In this document: in pieces, positions 8,465 through 17,520 of the stretch
Layout of the letters: each line of letters opens with the position of its first letter
How positions within the stretch are numbered: the stretch's first letter is position 1
Assembly (NCBI GenBank): GCA_021737695.1
Contig: JAIPDL010000004.1
Span: forward strand, 1 to 64,000
Direction of reading: 5' to 3'
Length of the DNA: 64,000 bases
From: Desulfotignum sp.
Lineage (GTDB): Bacteria; Desulfobacterota; Desulfobacteria; Desulfobacterales; Desulfobacteraceae
Program-made: the position numbers and the translations under genes
The notes under the pieces: model-generated
What the model was told of the DNA's origin: nothing
Databases searched by the model: none
What the model saw: the letters and a program-made list of their open reading frames with translations, nothing else

Positions 8465-9462
8465 TTGTACCCTTCAATGTCCATGAGCCTGACGGCGCGG
8501 GCCTGGAGTTCACCTGCTCTGGCAAGGTTGACCGTGCTGGGCTTGAACGCACCCCATTTTCGGACATCTGTATGGGGAAGCACTGCCTGGTTCACGGGGT
8601 ATTCCATGTTTGCGTCGGCAAATATTTTCTGGGCATCTGTTTCAGAAAGCCATTCCAGAAACCGGACGGCCTGATCGATCTTTTTGGAATATTTGACAAT
8701 CCCGGCACCGGATACGTTCACGTGAACCCCGTTATCTGACTGATCGGCCCAGAAAATGCCCAGGGGAAGATCCGGGTTTTCTTTCATGAGGCGGCCGTAA
8801 TAATAGGTGTTCACGATCCCGGCATCTCCCTGGCCCGCGGCAATCGCCTCCAGCACCTTGGTATCGCTGGAATAGGGGGGTGCGGCAAGATTGGTCACCC
8901 ATCCCGAAACCATCGACCGGGTTCTGTCTTCCCCCAGGGTTTCGATAAACATGGCCACCAGGGACTGGTTGTAAACTTTTTTGGAAGTTCTGAGCAGGAG
9001 ACGGCCTTTCCAGTCTTCTCCGGCCAGGGCTTCATACGTGCTCAGTTCTTCTTTCTTGACCCGGTCGGTATTATAGACAATGGTTCTGGCCCTGACGGAC
9101 AACCCGAACCAGCGGTGGGCAGGATCTTTGTAATGATCCGGGATATTGCGGTCCAGCACCGGGGATGTCACGGGAACCAGGATCTCTTTTTCGGCGGCAT
9201 GCCAGAGGTTGCCCGCATCCACGGTCATCAGAATATCCGCCGCCGTGTTTTCTCCTTCGGAAAGAATCCGCTGGAGCAGCACCGGGGCTTTTCCCGTGAT
9301 ATAGGTGATTTTGACCCCCTGTTCCTTTTCATACTTCTCAAACAGGTCCTTGATCAGGTGTTCCTTTCTGGCGCTGTAGACCACCAGCTCATCCGGGGCG
9401 GCGACGGCCTGGCCGGAAAAGAAAATGAAAAGTAATGAAAGTGCGGTCATAATTTTTGTCAT
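8461..9462 (-). CDS. fbpA: periplasmic iron-binding protein (FbpA/FutA family)
   Basis: 333 aa. Signal peptide MTKIMTALSLLFIFFSGQAVA, then the class start PDELVVYSARKEHLI. Motifs of ferric-binding proteins include ITYITGKAPVLLQRI and the tyrosine cluster NTYYYGRL, where adjacent Tyr residues coordinate Fe(III) in FbpA/FutA1. The start with AGGAG seven bases upstream was chosen; the 29-residue extension in the ORF track lies in the leader. First gene of a minus-strand operon that runs through the FtsX-type ATPase at 3016. Confidence 0.9.
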   Translation of the reverse strand: MTKIMTALSLLFIFFSGQAVAAPDELVVYSARKEHLIKDLFEKYEKEQGVKITYITGKAPVLLQRILSEGENTAADILMTVDAGNLWHAAEKEILVPVTSPVLDRNIPDHYKDPAHRWFGLSVRARTIVYNTDRVKKEELSTYEALAGEDWKGRLLLRTSKKVYNQSLVAMFIETLGEDRTRSMVSGWVTNLAAPPYSSDTKVLEAIAAGQGDAGIVNTYYYGRLMKENPDLPLGIFWADQSDNGVHVNVSGAGIVKYSKKIDQAVRFLEWLSETDAQKIFADANMEYPVNQAVLPHTDVRKWGAFKPSTVNLARAGELQARAVRLMDIEGYK

Positions 9463-9520
9463 GATTATATTTCTCCTGTAAATTTTAAAAATAAGTACCA
9501 CTATGTGGCAATAAAGTCTC

Positions 9521-9549
9521 TGTTTAAAGGAAAATGAGGCAGGTGTCAA
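9521..9549 (-). promoter_or_regulatory. probable sigma70 promoter of the iron operon
   Basis: On the minus strand TTGACA is separated by 17 bp from TAAACA, about 60 bp before the fbpA start. The -35 is perfect and the -10 is weak. A short dyad CCACTATGTGG lies in the leader at 9498-9508. I could not identify a convincing Fur box, so the regulation remains open. Confidence 0.45.
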
Positions 9550-9717
9550 TAAAAAAATTAGCTATGGCGAACAATATATCGATTTTTATGAACAGGCAGA
9601 AAAATTACATTTTGAGAGGAAGGAAACAGGGGCCGGAACCCCCATAGAGGGGCACCGGCCGGGGCACTGGGAGGCTATTGCTGAAACCGGAACAGGTGTT
9701 CCCGCATTCAGGCAAGC

Positions 9718-10021
9718 GGAGGCGGGGGCGGTGGAAGCTCTCCTTTTTCGTAAGCATCCCGGGCTTTTTTTACCGGGATGCGGGATTCACAGGGCACACC
9801 CACCTGGCACAGGCCGCAGCCGTAGCCTTCATAGTTGTAAAAGGACCGATGTACTCCTTGAATTCCTGGAAAAGGGGATCCGCCCCTGAGGCAAACCCCA
9901 CCAAAACCTCTTCCCAGGCCGGGTCTTTGCCTTGATTCTGCAGATTGTTCAGGGGGGACCGGGCCAGGAAATTGTCAATCAGTTCGATGACCCAGGCGGT
10001 CAGGTTTTCGTTTTTTGTCAT
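9718..10021 (-). pseudogene. epoxyqueuosine-reductase-like Fe-S protein, internally deleted
   Basis: The 83-aa ORF begins like the N-terminus of QueG-like/DUF1730 iron-sulfur proteins in this phylum (DPAWEEVLVGFASGADPLFQEFKEYIGP). A shift of one frame at GPF reveals YNYEGYGCGLCQVGVPCESR with IPVKKARDAY, which matches the family's C-terminal cysteine motif, ending at 9718. The middle of the protein is absent. It overlaps the kinase remnant upstream by 4 bp (ATGA). Family assignment rests on recalled motifs, so confidence is moderate. Confidence 0.65.
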
Positions 10022-11828
10022 GAATACGCTCCTGTTTCAGTATCTTCATCCGTGAAAAACCGGGGCAGGTAGATGTTGAAGGTGGTCCCCCGCCCGGGTT
10101 CACTGGACACACTGATGAATCCGTTGTTCTGTCGGACGATGCCGTAGACGGTGGCCAGTCCCATACCCGTGCCTTTGCCCACATCCTTGGTGGTGAAAAA
10201 AGGCTCGAACAGATTGTCCATGGTATTCTTGTCCATGCCGCAGCCGTTGTCGCTGACCGAAAGCAGAGCAAAATCACCGGGCATATAGCCCGGGTGTCCG
10301 CTGCAGTAAGCGTCATCAAATGAGTTGATTCCGGTTTCTATGGTAATTCTGCCCACGCCGGAAATGGCATCCCTTGCGTTGATGCACAGATTAACAAGGA
10401 TCTGGTCAATCTGGGACGGATCCATTTTCACGGGCCATACACGTGCGGCTGCCAGCCATTTCAGATTAAGATCTTCTCCGATGAGCCGGCGCAGCATGGT
10501 GAGCATGCTGTCCACCGTCGCATTCAAGTCCAGCTGCCGGGGGGAAATGGTCTGTTTTCTGGCAAAGGCCAGCAGCAGCTTCGTGATACCCGCAGACCGC
10601 ATCGCTGCCGTTTGAATTTCTTTGAGCGCGGAATGCAGATCGTGATCATCTTCGGTCTGCAGCAGTGCCATTTCCGCATGTCCCAGGATCACCCCCAGCA
10701 TGTTGTTGAAATCGTGGGCAACCCCTCCGGCCAGGCGGCCGATGGATTCCAGTTTCTGTGACTGCCGAAGCTGCTGCTCCAATTGGATGATATCTGAAAT
10801 GTCAGTCGCTATCTGTAACTTGACTAAACGGCCGTCGGTCCACTTGATTGCTCTGTCATGGTTTATGTAAAATTTACCGGTGACAGGGTTTTTACCTTTC
10901 CAGACACAGACGCCATTGGGTTTGCCATCGGGTCCTGTCAAACGGTGGCATCAATACTGTTTAAAACCGTTAAAAATCTTTCATGGGAGGCCCGAAGTTC
11001 TTCCTCTGCCTGCCTGCTGTCGGTGATATCTGAAACAATCCCTTCCAGGGCGATAAGGTCACCCGCAGCATTATGCACGGCTACGCAGCGCTGATGAATC
11101 CATCGAGCCGTTTGATCTTTGTGGACAATCTGGTATTCAAGTGCCGGCGTCAGATGCCCTTTCTGAAGCCTGTGCCATTCAGTTTCGAAATAGTCTGACC
11201 AGTCCGGGTGGATGATGTCTTGAATGAGGCGCGGGTTTTCATACCATGCTTTCGGGGGGTATCCGAAAATCATCGTTGCCGCAGGACTGACATATTCATA
11301 TTCCCCCTCCGGCAATGACATGCGGTAAATCATGTCCGGCGAGTTTTCTGCCAGACGGCGGTATCTTTCTTCACTTTCTTTTAGATTTTCCAGAAATGCC
11401 TTATATGACGAGGTATAGGATTTTATGATAGGTATTGTCAGTAAAAGAAAGAAACAGACCGTTACAATAGATTTTACTAAATTTTTCCTTAACAACGCCT
11501 TTACATAGGTGATGTCATAATCGACACCAACAAGATATTTGACCCCACCCGGGGATTTTTCCGGCACTATGATGGTTCGGACGGTTCCCCACTGATCACT
11601 GACCGTTGTATACGTGGGCGTTTTCTTTTCAAAGGCATCGAAAAAACTGTCATCAGCACCTTCATACTCAAAAAAATAGAAGGTCCCTCTCTCATTTTCC
11701 GGGTCTGCGGCAAGATCACTGGCGACGAAAAAAAGTTTGCCATCCTTTTGAACAATGGTGTAATTATATTTAAAATCCGTCTCTTCAACTATTTTTGTCA
11801 GTTTGTCAGCAACATATTTATCCTGAAT
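10018..11828 (-). pseudogene. PAS sensor histidine kinase, truncated and internally deleted
   Basis: One damaged gene spans several ORF-track entries. From 11828 an open frame (DKYVADKLTKIVEET...GVKYLVGVDYDITYV) gives the end of an extracytoplasmic sensor domain, a membrane segment (SIVTVCFFLLLTIPIIKSY), a PAS domain and the start of a second (ERFLTVLNSIDATV), then stops at about 10938. The shifted frame resumes with GPDGKPNGVCVWKGKNPVTG, then HisKA (GGVAHDFNNMLG) and HATPase (NLCINARDA, DNGCGMD, GTGMGLATVYGIV). In related kinases NSIDAT continues with YVADMxT and about 40 more residues before this point. An internal deletion with frameshift is therefore inferred. The 5' end is also missing: a stop lies at 11829-11831. 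Confidence 0.78.
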
Positions 11829-11929
11829 TCAAATCACATCTCACCGTCATTTTCTCAGAAGGTTCTATCCGTCAGGCATAGATTCTGACAATTATCAACG
11901 CAACCATACCTGCATTGAGCATCCGTGTA

Positions 11930-13309
11930 CTATTTATCATAAACGTCCATATCAGGATAATACTTTTCCGCACACTCGCGGCAGATGCTGTGACTGAACT
12001 GGGCCTCTGAATGCTTTGCCAGATATTCCTCCATCTGCTTCCAGTATCCTTGGTCATCCCTGATTTTTTTACAATGCATGCAGATCGGCAGAAGGCCGCT
12101 TAATTTCTTCACTTCAGCCAGCGCCTTTTGAAGATCCGCAATCAACCGTTCTTTTTCCAGATCTTTCTGCTTCATCTCAGTGGTGTCACGAATGATCCCC
12201 TGGTATCCGTCGATGGACCCATCCACGGAACGGCGAACCGTGGCCGAAATCTGGCAGTCCATCACATTGCCGTTCCTGTCCATGAGCTTGACTTTAAAAT
12301 CTTTTACAAAACCATGTTTCTCTATAATGTCTATGAATTTGGAACGGTCGTTGAGATTTAAATAAATGTCTTTGGCCCAGAGGTTATTCAGGTCTTCTTT
12401 TTCCATACCAAACAGATTAAAAAACGACTGATTGGCCTCAATGAACTTTCCCTGCACAGAGCTGAAATAAAACGCCTCTTTGGAACTTTCAAATAATATT
12501 CGAAATTTTTCCTCGCTGTTTCGAAGCGCTTCTTCCGCTTGGTTCCGTCGAGTGATGTCCCTGGCAATGCCGAGCACGCCGACAAGTCTGCCGTCAGGGG
12601 TTTTCATGGGTGTCTTGATCGTTTCGAACAACCCGTGGTACCCATCGTCTGCAAATGTCAGCCATTCTTCATTGATGGACGGCCCGTCCGCTTCCATGGC
12701 TTTGCGGTCATGCGCGCGAAAAAAATCAGCCAGGTCCCTGTCGACGAAATCATAATCCGTGTTGCCGGCAATGGTTTTTTCTTTTGCCCCAAAAAACCGT
12801 TCAAATGTGGGATTGCAGCCCAGATAAACCCCATCCGGGTCCTTTAACCAGATCAAGTCGGGGATCGTATCGACCAGTGCCCTGAGCAGTGCCCTGGACT
12901 CAATCAGGCGCCGCTCAGTTTTTTTCTGATCCGTCAGGTCGTTGTAGATCGTGACCACTTCCCCCGTGGGGATCCTGAAAATATGGTTTTCATAATATCT
13001 TGAAAATTTTTCATCCGTATAGATTTTCACGGGGAAATAGGCAGGCGCTCCGGTTTTCCATACATTTCTCATGACCGGGATCAAGCCGTACTCATCAATG
13101 TTGGGTCTCAGATCCAAAAGGCTTTTTCCAAGAACTTCTTCCAGGGTTTTACCCTCAATTTCCAAACTTTTCCTATTAAAATTCCTGATAATGTAATCCG
13201 ATCCGTTTAATCCGTCGTTGATCACTTCATAGACGGCACAGCCGCTGGTCATGTAATCGTATAGCCCTCTATAAAGGGAGTCACTCTTTATCAACGATTC
13301 TTTGGTCAT
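11930..13309 (-). CDS. triple-PAS protein with C-terminal Cys motif, no kinase domain
   Basis: 459 aa, soluble. Three PAS units at about 15-130, 140-260 (YDFVDRDLADFFRAHD) and 268-385. A short coiled coil (KDLEKERLIADLQKALAEVKKL) precedes the C-terminal module LPICMHCKKIRDDQGYWKQ...FSHSICRECAEKYYPD, a four-cysteine motif often found at the end of PAS proteins in Desulfobacterales. No HisKA, HATPase, GGDEF or HTH domain is present, so the output is unknown; it may dock on another regulator. It lies directly upstream of the damaged kinase gene in the same direction. Confidence 0.85.
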   Translation of the reverse strand: MTKESLIKSDSLYRGLYDYMTSGCAVYEVINDGLNGSDYIIRNFNRKSLEIEGKTLEEVLGKSLLDLRPNIDEYGLIPVMRNVWKTGAPAYFPVKIYTDEKFSRYYENHIFRIPTGEVVTIYNDLTDQKKTERRLIESRALLRALVDTIPDLIWLKDPDGVYLGCNPTFERFFGAKEKTIAGNTDYDFVDRDLADFFRAHDRKAMEADGPSINEEWLTFADDGYHGLFETIKTPMKTPDGRLVGVLGIARDITRRNQAEEALRNSEEKFRILFESSKEAFYFSSVQGKFIEANQSFFNLFGMEKEDLNNLWAKDIYLNLNDRSKFIDIIEKHGFVKDFKVKLMDRNGNVMDCQISATVRRSVDGSIDGYQGIIRDTTEMKQKDLEKERLIADLQKALAEVKKLSGLLPICMHCKKIRDDQGYWKQMEEYLAKHSEAQFSHSICRECAEKYYPDMDVYDK

Positions 13310-13468
13310 ATCTATACCTGTATCTTATATGAAAATCCTGACATCGTGCACCGGCGGTACCGGGCAGGACGGGCGGATTTCCGGATCAATTTTTTGGGAT
13401 GTATTTTATCACAGAGTTTACCACCACCAGGCATGGCATGCAATGTAAATTCCCCGGAAAACAGAAAA

Positions 13469-14329
13469 TCAGGGCCCTCCCGCATTGATCAGGAACACGG
13501 CCACACAGGCCATGGCCAGGAACAGGTAGTTGGCCGGTCTCAGCGTTTCTTTCCAGAAAACCAGGCTGATGAGCGTGGTGACGGCGATGACCCCCAGTCC
13601 CAGGGTGGGATAGGCAATGGCGCCGGGCAGATGGGACAGGGCCCGGATCCAGAACCAGGTGGCCAGGACATTGGTGATACCCAAAGCCGTGCCCCAGAAC
13701 AGGCAGGCCCGGCCGGGCCGTTTCAGGCCCCTGAGCCGGGGCAGGGTGAAGACCAGGGCCGTGCCGAAAATGACGGCCATGAACGCTTTGGGATCGGCCT
13801 TGGGGGCCAGCTCCGCCTGGATTTTAAAGACAAAATCCGTGATGCCATAGGCGACGAACAGCAGCAGGCCCCAGACAATGCCGTGCCAGAAGGGAAGTCC
13901 TGATCGGCCGAAACGCAGCGGTTCCCGGCTGGCCAGGGGCAGGCACAGAAAGGCCAGGCCGATGCCCAGAGACTGGAAGATTCCTGTGGTCTCGTTGAAA
14001 AACACCAGGGAGCCCAGGGTGGGGATGGCTGCGGACAGGCGCATCAGGGTAGTGGACAAAGCCAGACCCTGGGCCTGGATGGCCTTGTTGAAAAGCCACA
14101 GGCACAGCACATACATGAGCCCGGTGAACATGCCCAGAAGCCAGATGAACATGGAGTTGGTTCCCAGGGTTTTCCAGGCCCCCCAGGCGATAAGCCCGGC
14201 CGTGCACACCACATAGTTGACGGCCAAAAACTGCCACAGGTTGACGGACAGCCGGTTCCCGCCTTTCATGCTCAGGGCCACCCCCGTGGAGAACAGGATG
14301 GCCAGAGCCAGATAGATCATTCCCTGCAT
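13469..14329 (-). CDS. DMT-superfamily (EamA) permease
   Basis: 286 aa with about ten membrane segments in two EamA repeats (roughly 1-135 and 150-284), the standard drug/metabolite-transporter plan. Substrate unknown. The ATG lies 4 bp after the stop of the DUF523 gene, so the two are probably cotranscribed. Confidence 0.87.
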   Translation of the reverse strand: MQGMIYLALAILFSTGVALSMKGGNRLSVNLWQFLAVNYVVCTAGLIAWGAWKTLGTNSMFIWLLGMFTGLMYVLCLWLFNKAIQAQGLALSTTLMRLSAAIPTLGSLVFFNETTGIFQSLGIGLAFLCLPLASREPLRFGRSGLPFWHGIVWGLLLFVAYGITDFVFKIQAELAPKADPKAFMAVIFGTALVFTLPRLRGLKRPGRACLFWGTALGITNVLATWFWIRALSHLPGAIAYPTLGLGVIAVTTLISLVFWKETLRPANYLFLAMACVAVFLINAGGP

Positions 14330-14335
14330 GGGTGG

Positions 14336-15286
14336 TTAAAAATAATTCCTGAGTTTCAGCTCAAACGGATGGGGGTTCAGGTAAGTCTGGGTTTTGAGCC
14401 AGGGGTGATCATATTTCATCACATAGTGCTTGATCAGGGTCAGCGGCACGATCAAGGGCACATACCCGTCCCGGTACTGGTCAAAGCTGGTCAGCAGCTC
14501 CTGTTTTTCCGACGGGTTCAGATCGGTTTTGAAAAACCCCATGGCATGCTGGAGCACATTGATGTTTTTTTTGAGGGTGGTCATCAGGTTCAGGGCCTTG
14601 AGCAGCAGTCCTTCATAGGTATCCAGCAGTTCATTGAAGTCCTGCTGTTTGCCGCCGGCCACCAGCTTGCCCATCTCCCGGTAAATCTCCTGGCTGTGGG
14701 ACAGGATCAGCAGCTTGTTGTCCGTGTGAAAGGCCACCAGTTTCCCTAAGGTGGGACGGTCCTCCAGGAACCGGCGCCAGCGCTGGAGGGTGAAGATGTT
14801 TTCAATAAAATTTTCCCGCAGTTTGGGGTCATTGAGCCGGCCCGCCTCTTCCACGGGAATCCGGGGAAACTTTTCCGTGAATGCCCGGGCAAACAGGCCC
14901 ACTCCGTTGTTTTTTATTTTGCCGTCTTCGCCATACACCTTGATCCGGTAAAGCCCGCTGCTGGGGGATTTGCTCTTGAAAATAAACCCGCACAGGTTTT
15001 CTTTTTCCAGGTCCGGCAGTTTTTTTGCTATCCAGTCCTGCATCTGCCGGGTGTGGTCCTCCCGGGTTTTCCTTGTGATCAGCCGGGGGTTGTCCGGATC
15101 TCCCTCCAGGCGCAGGGAGTTCCTGGGGATGGGCATGCCGCATTCCACTTCCGGGCACACGGGCACATATTCGCAGAACAGCCCCAGGGTCTGGGTGAGA
15201 AACCGGTCGTGGCTGTGGCCTCCGTCATACCGGACGGGGTTGCCCATCAGGCAGGAACTGATACCGATTTTTATGGGTGACAACAT
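14336..15286 (-). CDS. DUF523-DUF1722 two-domain protein (YbgA-like)
   Basis: 316 aa. The N-terminal DUF523 domain has IGISSCLMGNPVRYDGGH and VPVCPEVECGMPIPR; the C-terminal DUF1722 domain (about 185-316) contains FHTDNKLLILSHSQ. AGGAGG lies immediately before the first ATG and nine bases before the second, so the second (MLSPIKIG) was chosen. DUF523 has been tied to 2-thiouracil desulfidase in some proteins and DUF1722/YbgA is often near photolyase genes, but neither context exists here and no function is assigned. Confidence 0.85.
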   Translation of the reverse strand: MLSPIKIGISSCLMGNPVRYDGGHSHDRFLTQTLGLFCEYVPVCPEVECGMPIPRNSLRLEGDPDNPRLITRKTREDHTRQMQDWIAKKLPDLEKENLCGFIFKSKSPSSGLYRIKVYGEDGKIKNNGVGLFARAFTEKFPRIPVEEAGRLNDPKLRENFIENIFTLQRWRRFLEDRPTLGKLVAFHTDNKLLILSHSQEIYREMGKLVAGGKQQDFNELLDTYEGLLLKALNLMTTLKKNINVLQHAMGFFKTDLNPSEKQELLTSFDQYRDGYVPLIVPLTLIKHYVMKYDHPWLKTQTYLNPHPFELKLRNYF

Positions 15287-15422
15287 AATAGACATCCTCC
15301 TGGTTTGAATTGAAGTGAACCGATACATATCGCCCGGAACAAATCAGATTGACTTTGCCTGCTTCAATATATAGGTTCTGTGACAGATTGAAACCTCTTT
15401 TTGAAAGGGAGCGGTTATTTTC

Positions 15423-16568
15423 ATGAGATTCAGGGGAAAAAAAGGCAGGTTTCAGGGCCGGGCGCTGGTGATGGCCGGGTTGCTGCTGCTGGCAGGGGGG
15501 ATGGTTGCCTGCACGCCCAAAGAGAAGCAGACATATACTGAAGCCTTGTGGGAAGACCAGGTGGCCCAGACCCAAACAGCGCATCTGTATGCCCCCCATG
15601 TGGCGGCGGACGGTCGGTTTTTCGCTCCCTGGATGCCCATGCCGGACAAGAGCTTTTTGGATGTGGCGTGGTGGAAACTCACATCCTCCACCTCGTACAC
15701 CCAAGAGGAACAGGCGTTTCTGCCGGCCGTGCTGCCGGACACGGCAGAGCGCCTGGCACAGACCAGGGGGGATTTCATCCTCTGGATCGGGCACAACACG
15801 TTTCTGGTCCGTGTCAATGATACATACTGGCTCACGGACCCGATGCTGTCGAAACGGGCCCTGGTGCCGGCCCGGGTCACGCCGCCGGCCCTGACCATTG
15901 AAGCGCTCACCCGCCTGGTGCCGGAAGTGAATATCCTGATCACCCACAACCACTACGACCACCTGGACCGGGCCACCATGAAGCAGCTGCCGCCGGATGC
16001 CCGGGTGTTTGTGCCCCTGGGGTTGAAACGTCCGGTGGAAAACATGAACAAGACCGATGTCCGGGAAATGGACTGGTGGGAGGAACAGGACCTGGGCGCC
16101 GGGGGCCGGCTGATCTGTCTGCCCGTCCAGCACTGGTCCCAGCGCATCACCCAGGGCCGGAACAAGACCCTGTGGGCCTCCTGGCTGTTGATCACCCCGA
16201 ATGTCACCCTGTATTTCGGCGGAGATACGGGATATTTCAAGGGATTTGAGGAGATCGGACGGCGGTTTCCGGATATCGATTATGCGTTTATGGCCACCAC
16301 TGCCTACCATCCCCGGTGGTTCATGGCCTACAACCACATGAACATTCCCGAGGCGGTCCGGGGATTTGAACAGCTGGGTGCAAAATATTTCATTCCCACC
16401 CAGTGGGGGACGTTTCACTTAGGGGATGAGCCCGCCGGATATCCCGGCCTGGACCTGGCCCGGTATATCCGGGACAATCAGCTGGATGCTTCGCAGTTCA
16501 AGATCATGGATATCGGTCAGATTCTTGCCATAGATCCGGAATCTACCCGGAAAAAGACTTTTGAATAA
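15423..16568 (+). CDS. MBL-fold lipoprotein, NAPE-PLD/UlaG-like hydrolase
   Basis: 381 aa. Lipobox LAGGMVAC near residue 29 predicts a membrane-anchored lipoprotein. Metallo-beta-lactamase motif ITHNHYDHLD (HxHxDH), an upstream IGHNTFLVRVNDTYWLTDP strand typical of the NAPE-PLD/RomA subgroup, YFGGDTGYFKGFEEIG, and a late H in FHLGDEP. The subgroup includes N-acyl-phosphatidylethanolamine phospholipase D, so a lipid phosphodiester substrate is plausible but unproven. It stands alone, divergent from the DUF523 gene. Confidence 0.87.
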   Translation: MRFRGKKGRFQGRALVMAGLLLLAGGMVACTPKEKQTYTEALWEDQVAQTQTAHLYAPHVAADGRFFAPWMPMPDKSFLDVAWWKLTSSTSYTQEEQAFLPAVLPDTAERLAQTRGDFILWIGHNTFLVRVNDTYWLTDPMLSKRALVPARVTPPALTIEALTRLVPEVNILITHNHYDHLDRATMKQLPPDARVFVPLGLKRPVENMNKTDVREMDWWEEQDLGAGGRLICLPVQHWSQRITQGRNKTLWASWLLITPNVTLYFGGDTGYFKGFEEIGRRFPDIDYAFMATTAYHPRWFMAYNHMNIPEAVRGFEQLGAKYFIPTQWGTFHLGDEPAGYPGLDLARYIRDNQLDASQFKIMDIGQILAIDPESTRKKTFE

Positions 16569-16580
16569 ATGCTTGGAGAA

Positions 16581-17042
16581 TTACAGCGAGCTGGTTTTGT
16601 CTTGTGAATTTTTCTCTGATGTGGCTGGTGTGTTGGGGTACTGTTGTAAAAATTGCCCGAGGTTCAGCACACGAATCGCCACATTTTGAAAATCAGGCTC
16701 ATTTCTGGTGATAATGACATCAATCCCTGCCTTTTCAGCTGCACCCACTTGAACAGCGTCTTCAAAATCCGCCAGTCCCAGTTTCAATGCTCGCAGGATG
16801 ACCCATTTATCGACAGCAGCAACGTCAACATACTGCAACAGATCCTCAATGAACGCCAGCGCAATGTCTTTGCCTTTGGCCTTGCGTACTATATAAAAAA
16901 GATCTGTAATGGTGGTGGCCGTCATGTACAAAGGAAACTTTCGGTGTTGGGCGGTGGAGAGCACCTGTGCCGCCTGCTCCACAAAAGGCTGACGTTTCAA
17001 CGCAATGTCCAGCAGAATATTTGTATCCAGCAACAGGTTCAA
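16581..17042 (-). CDS. vapC: PIN-domain toxin (VapC-like)
   Basis: 153 aa. LLLDTNILLDIALKR carries the first catalytic Asp; ADFEDAVQVGAAEKAGIDVIITRNEPDF carries the remaining acidic residues, as in PIN endoribonucleases. TTG start with AGGAG seven bases upstream; its first bases overlap the antitoxin stop (TTGA), a coupling typical of type II toxin-antitoxin operons. The last ~25 residues are a polar extension beyond the PIN fold. Confidence 0.85.
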   Translation of the reverse strand: MNLLLDTNILLDIALKRQPFVEQAAQVLSTAQHRKFPLYMTATTITDLFYIVRKAKGKDIALAFIEDLLQYVDVAAVDKWVILRALKLGLADFEDAVQVGAAEKAGIDVIITRNEPDFQNVAIRVLNLGQFLQQYPNTPATSEKNSQDKTSSL

Positions 17043-17275
17043 GTGTATTTCTCCTGAAGATACCGATATTTCAAGTCATCAGGGTCAACGTCTTCCAGAA
17101 AACCAGTCCATTTTTTCAAAAAGTCTTCGATGCTTGGCGACGATTCCTGGCGCTGTTCTTCTGGTGTTTTCAGCACCACAAACACCTCAACTGAGCGATT
17201 GGCAAAACGAGCGCACTCCGGGATGCGGAATGTACCGTCCTGTAATACAGTGGTGTCAAATTTATACGCTTCCAT
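17039..17275 (-). CDS. antitoxin partner of the PIN toxin
   Basis: 78 aa from the second start (MEAYKFDTTVLQDGTFRIPE), chosen because GGAG lies seven bases upstream. The N-terminal half resembles short beta-rich antitoxins that pair with PIN toxins; the C-terminal half is acidic (IEDFLKKWTGFLEDVDPDDLKYRYLQ), fitting a toxin-neutralising tail. Identified mainly by its overlap with the PIN gene. Confidence 0.75.
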   Translation of the reverse strand: MEAYKFDTTVLQDGTFRIPECARFANRSVEVFVVLKTPEEQRQESSPSIEDFLKKWTGFLEDVDPDDLKYRYLQEKYT

Positions 17276-17510
17276 GCTCACGCTCCATTCGTCCTGATAA
17301 AATTCTCTGCTTTTTCAGCGAACCTATCGCTTCTATCACAACACTATATGTGTATAATATCAAAGGAACTATCGCAAGAATTTTATGATGTTCGGGCTGC
17401 CGTCGGTTGCAGAGATCCAGAATCACTTCGCTGGCATTGTTATAATAACCGGATGCCACTTTTTGTTTAATCCTGGTTTCAAGTTCAGGTGTGAGTGAGA
17501 TATGCCTTTT
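17262..17510 (-). pseudogene. ParD-like antitoxin relic
   Basis: Reading from 17510 on the minus strand gives ISLTPELETRIKQKVASGYY followed by NNASEVI, the core of ParD-type ribbon-helix-helix antitoxins. After this the frame diverges (LDLCNRRQPEHHKILAIV) and no normal ParD tail or start codon is present. The 65-aa ORF-track entry is the downstream part. It abuts the stop of the AttH-like gene and overlaps the start region of the VapBC-like antitoxin, suggesting an older toxin-antitoxin unit was eroded at this site. Confidence 0.7.
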
Positions 17511-17520
17511 ATCAAAGGCT

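Noticed and set aside
9463-9620. Fur box upstream of fbpA
   Set aside because: Expected from the iron-uptake context, but no stretch resembles the GATAATGATAATCATTATC consensus well enough to call.
9631-9662. GGCCGG...CCGGCC hairpin as a terminator
   Set aside because: A good stem (with CCCC/GGGG inside) but no T-run on either strand; left as an unexplained hairpin.
15225-16418. 397-aa minus-strand ORF
   Set aside because: It lies antisense to the MBL lipoprotein gene, has low-complexity Gly/His/Pro-rich composition typical of GC-rich shadow frames, and shows no family motif.
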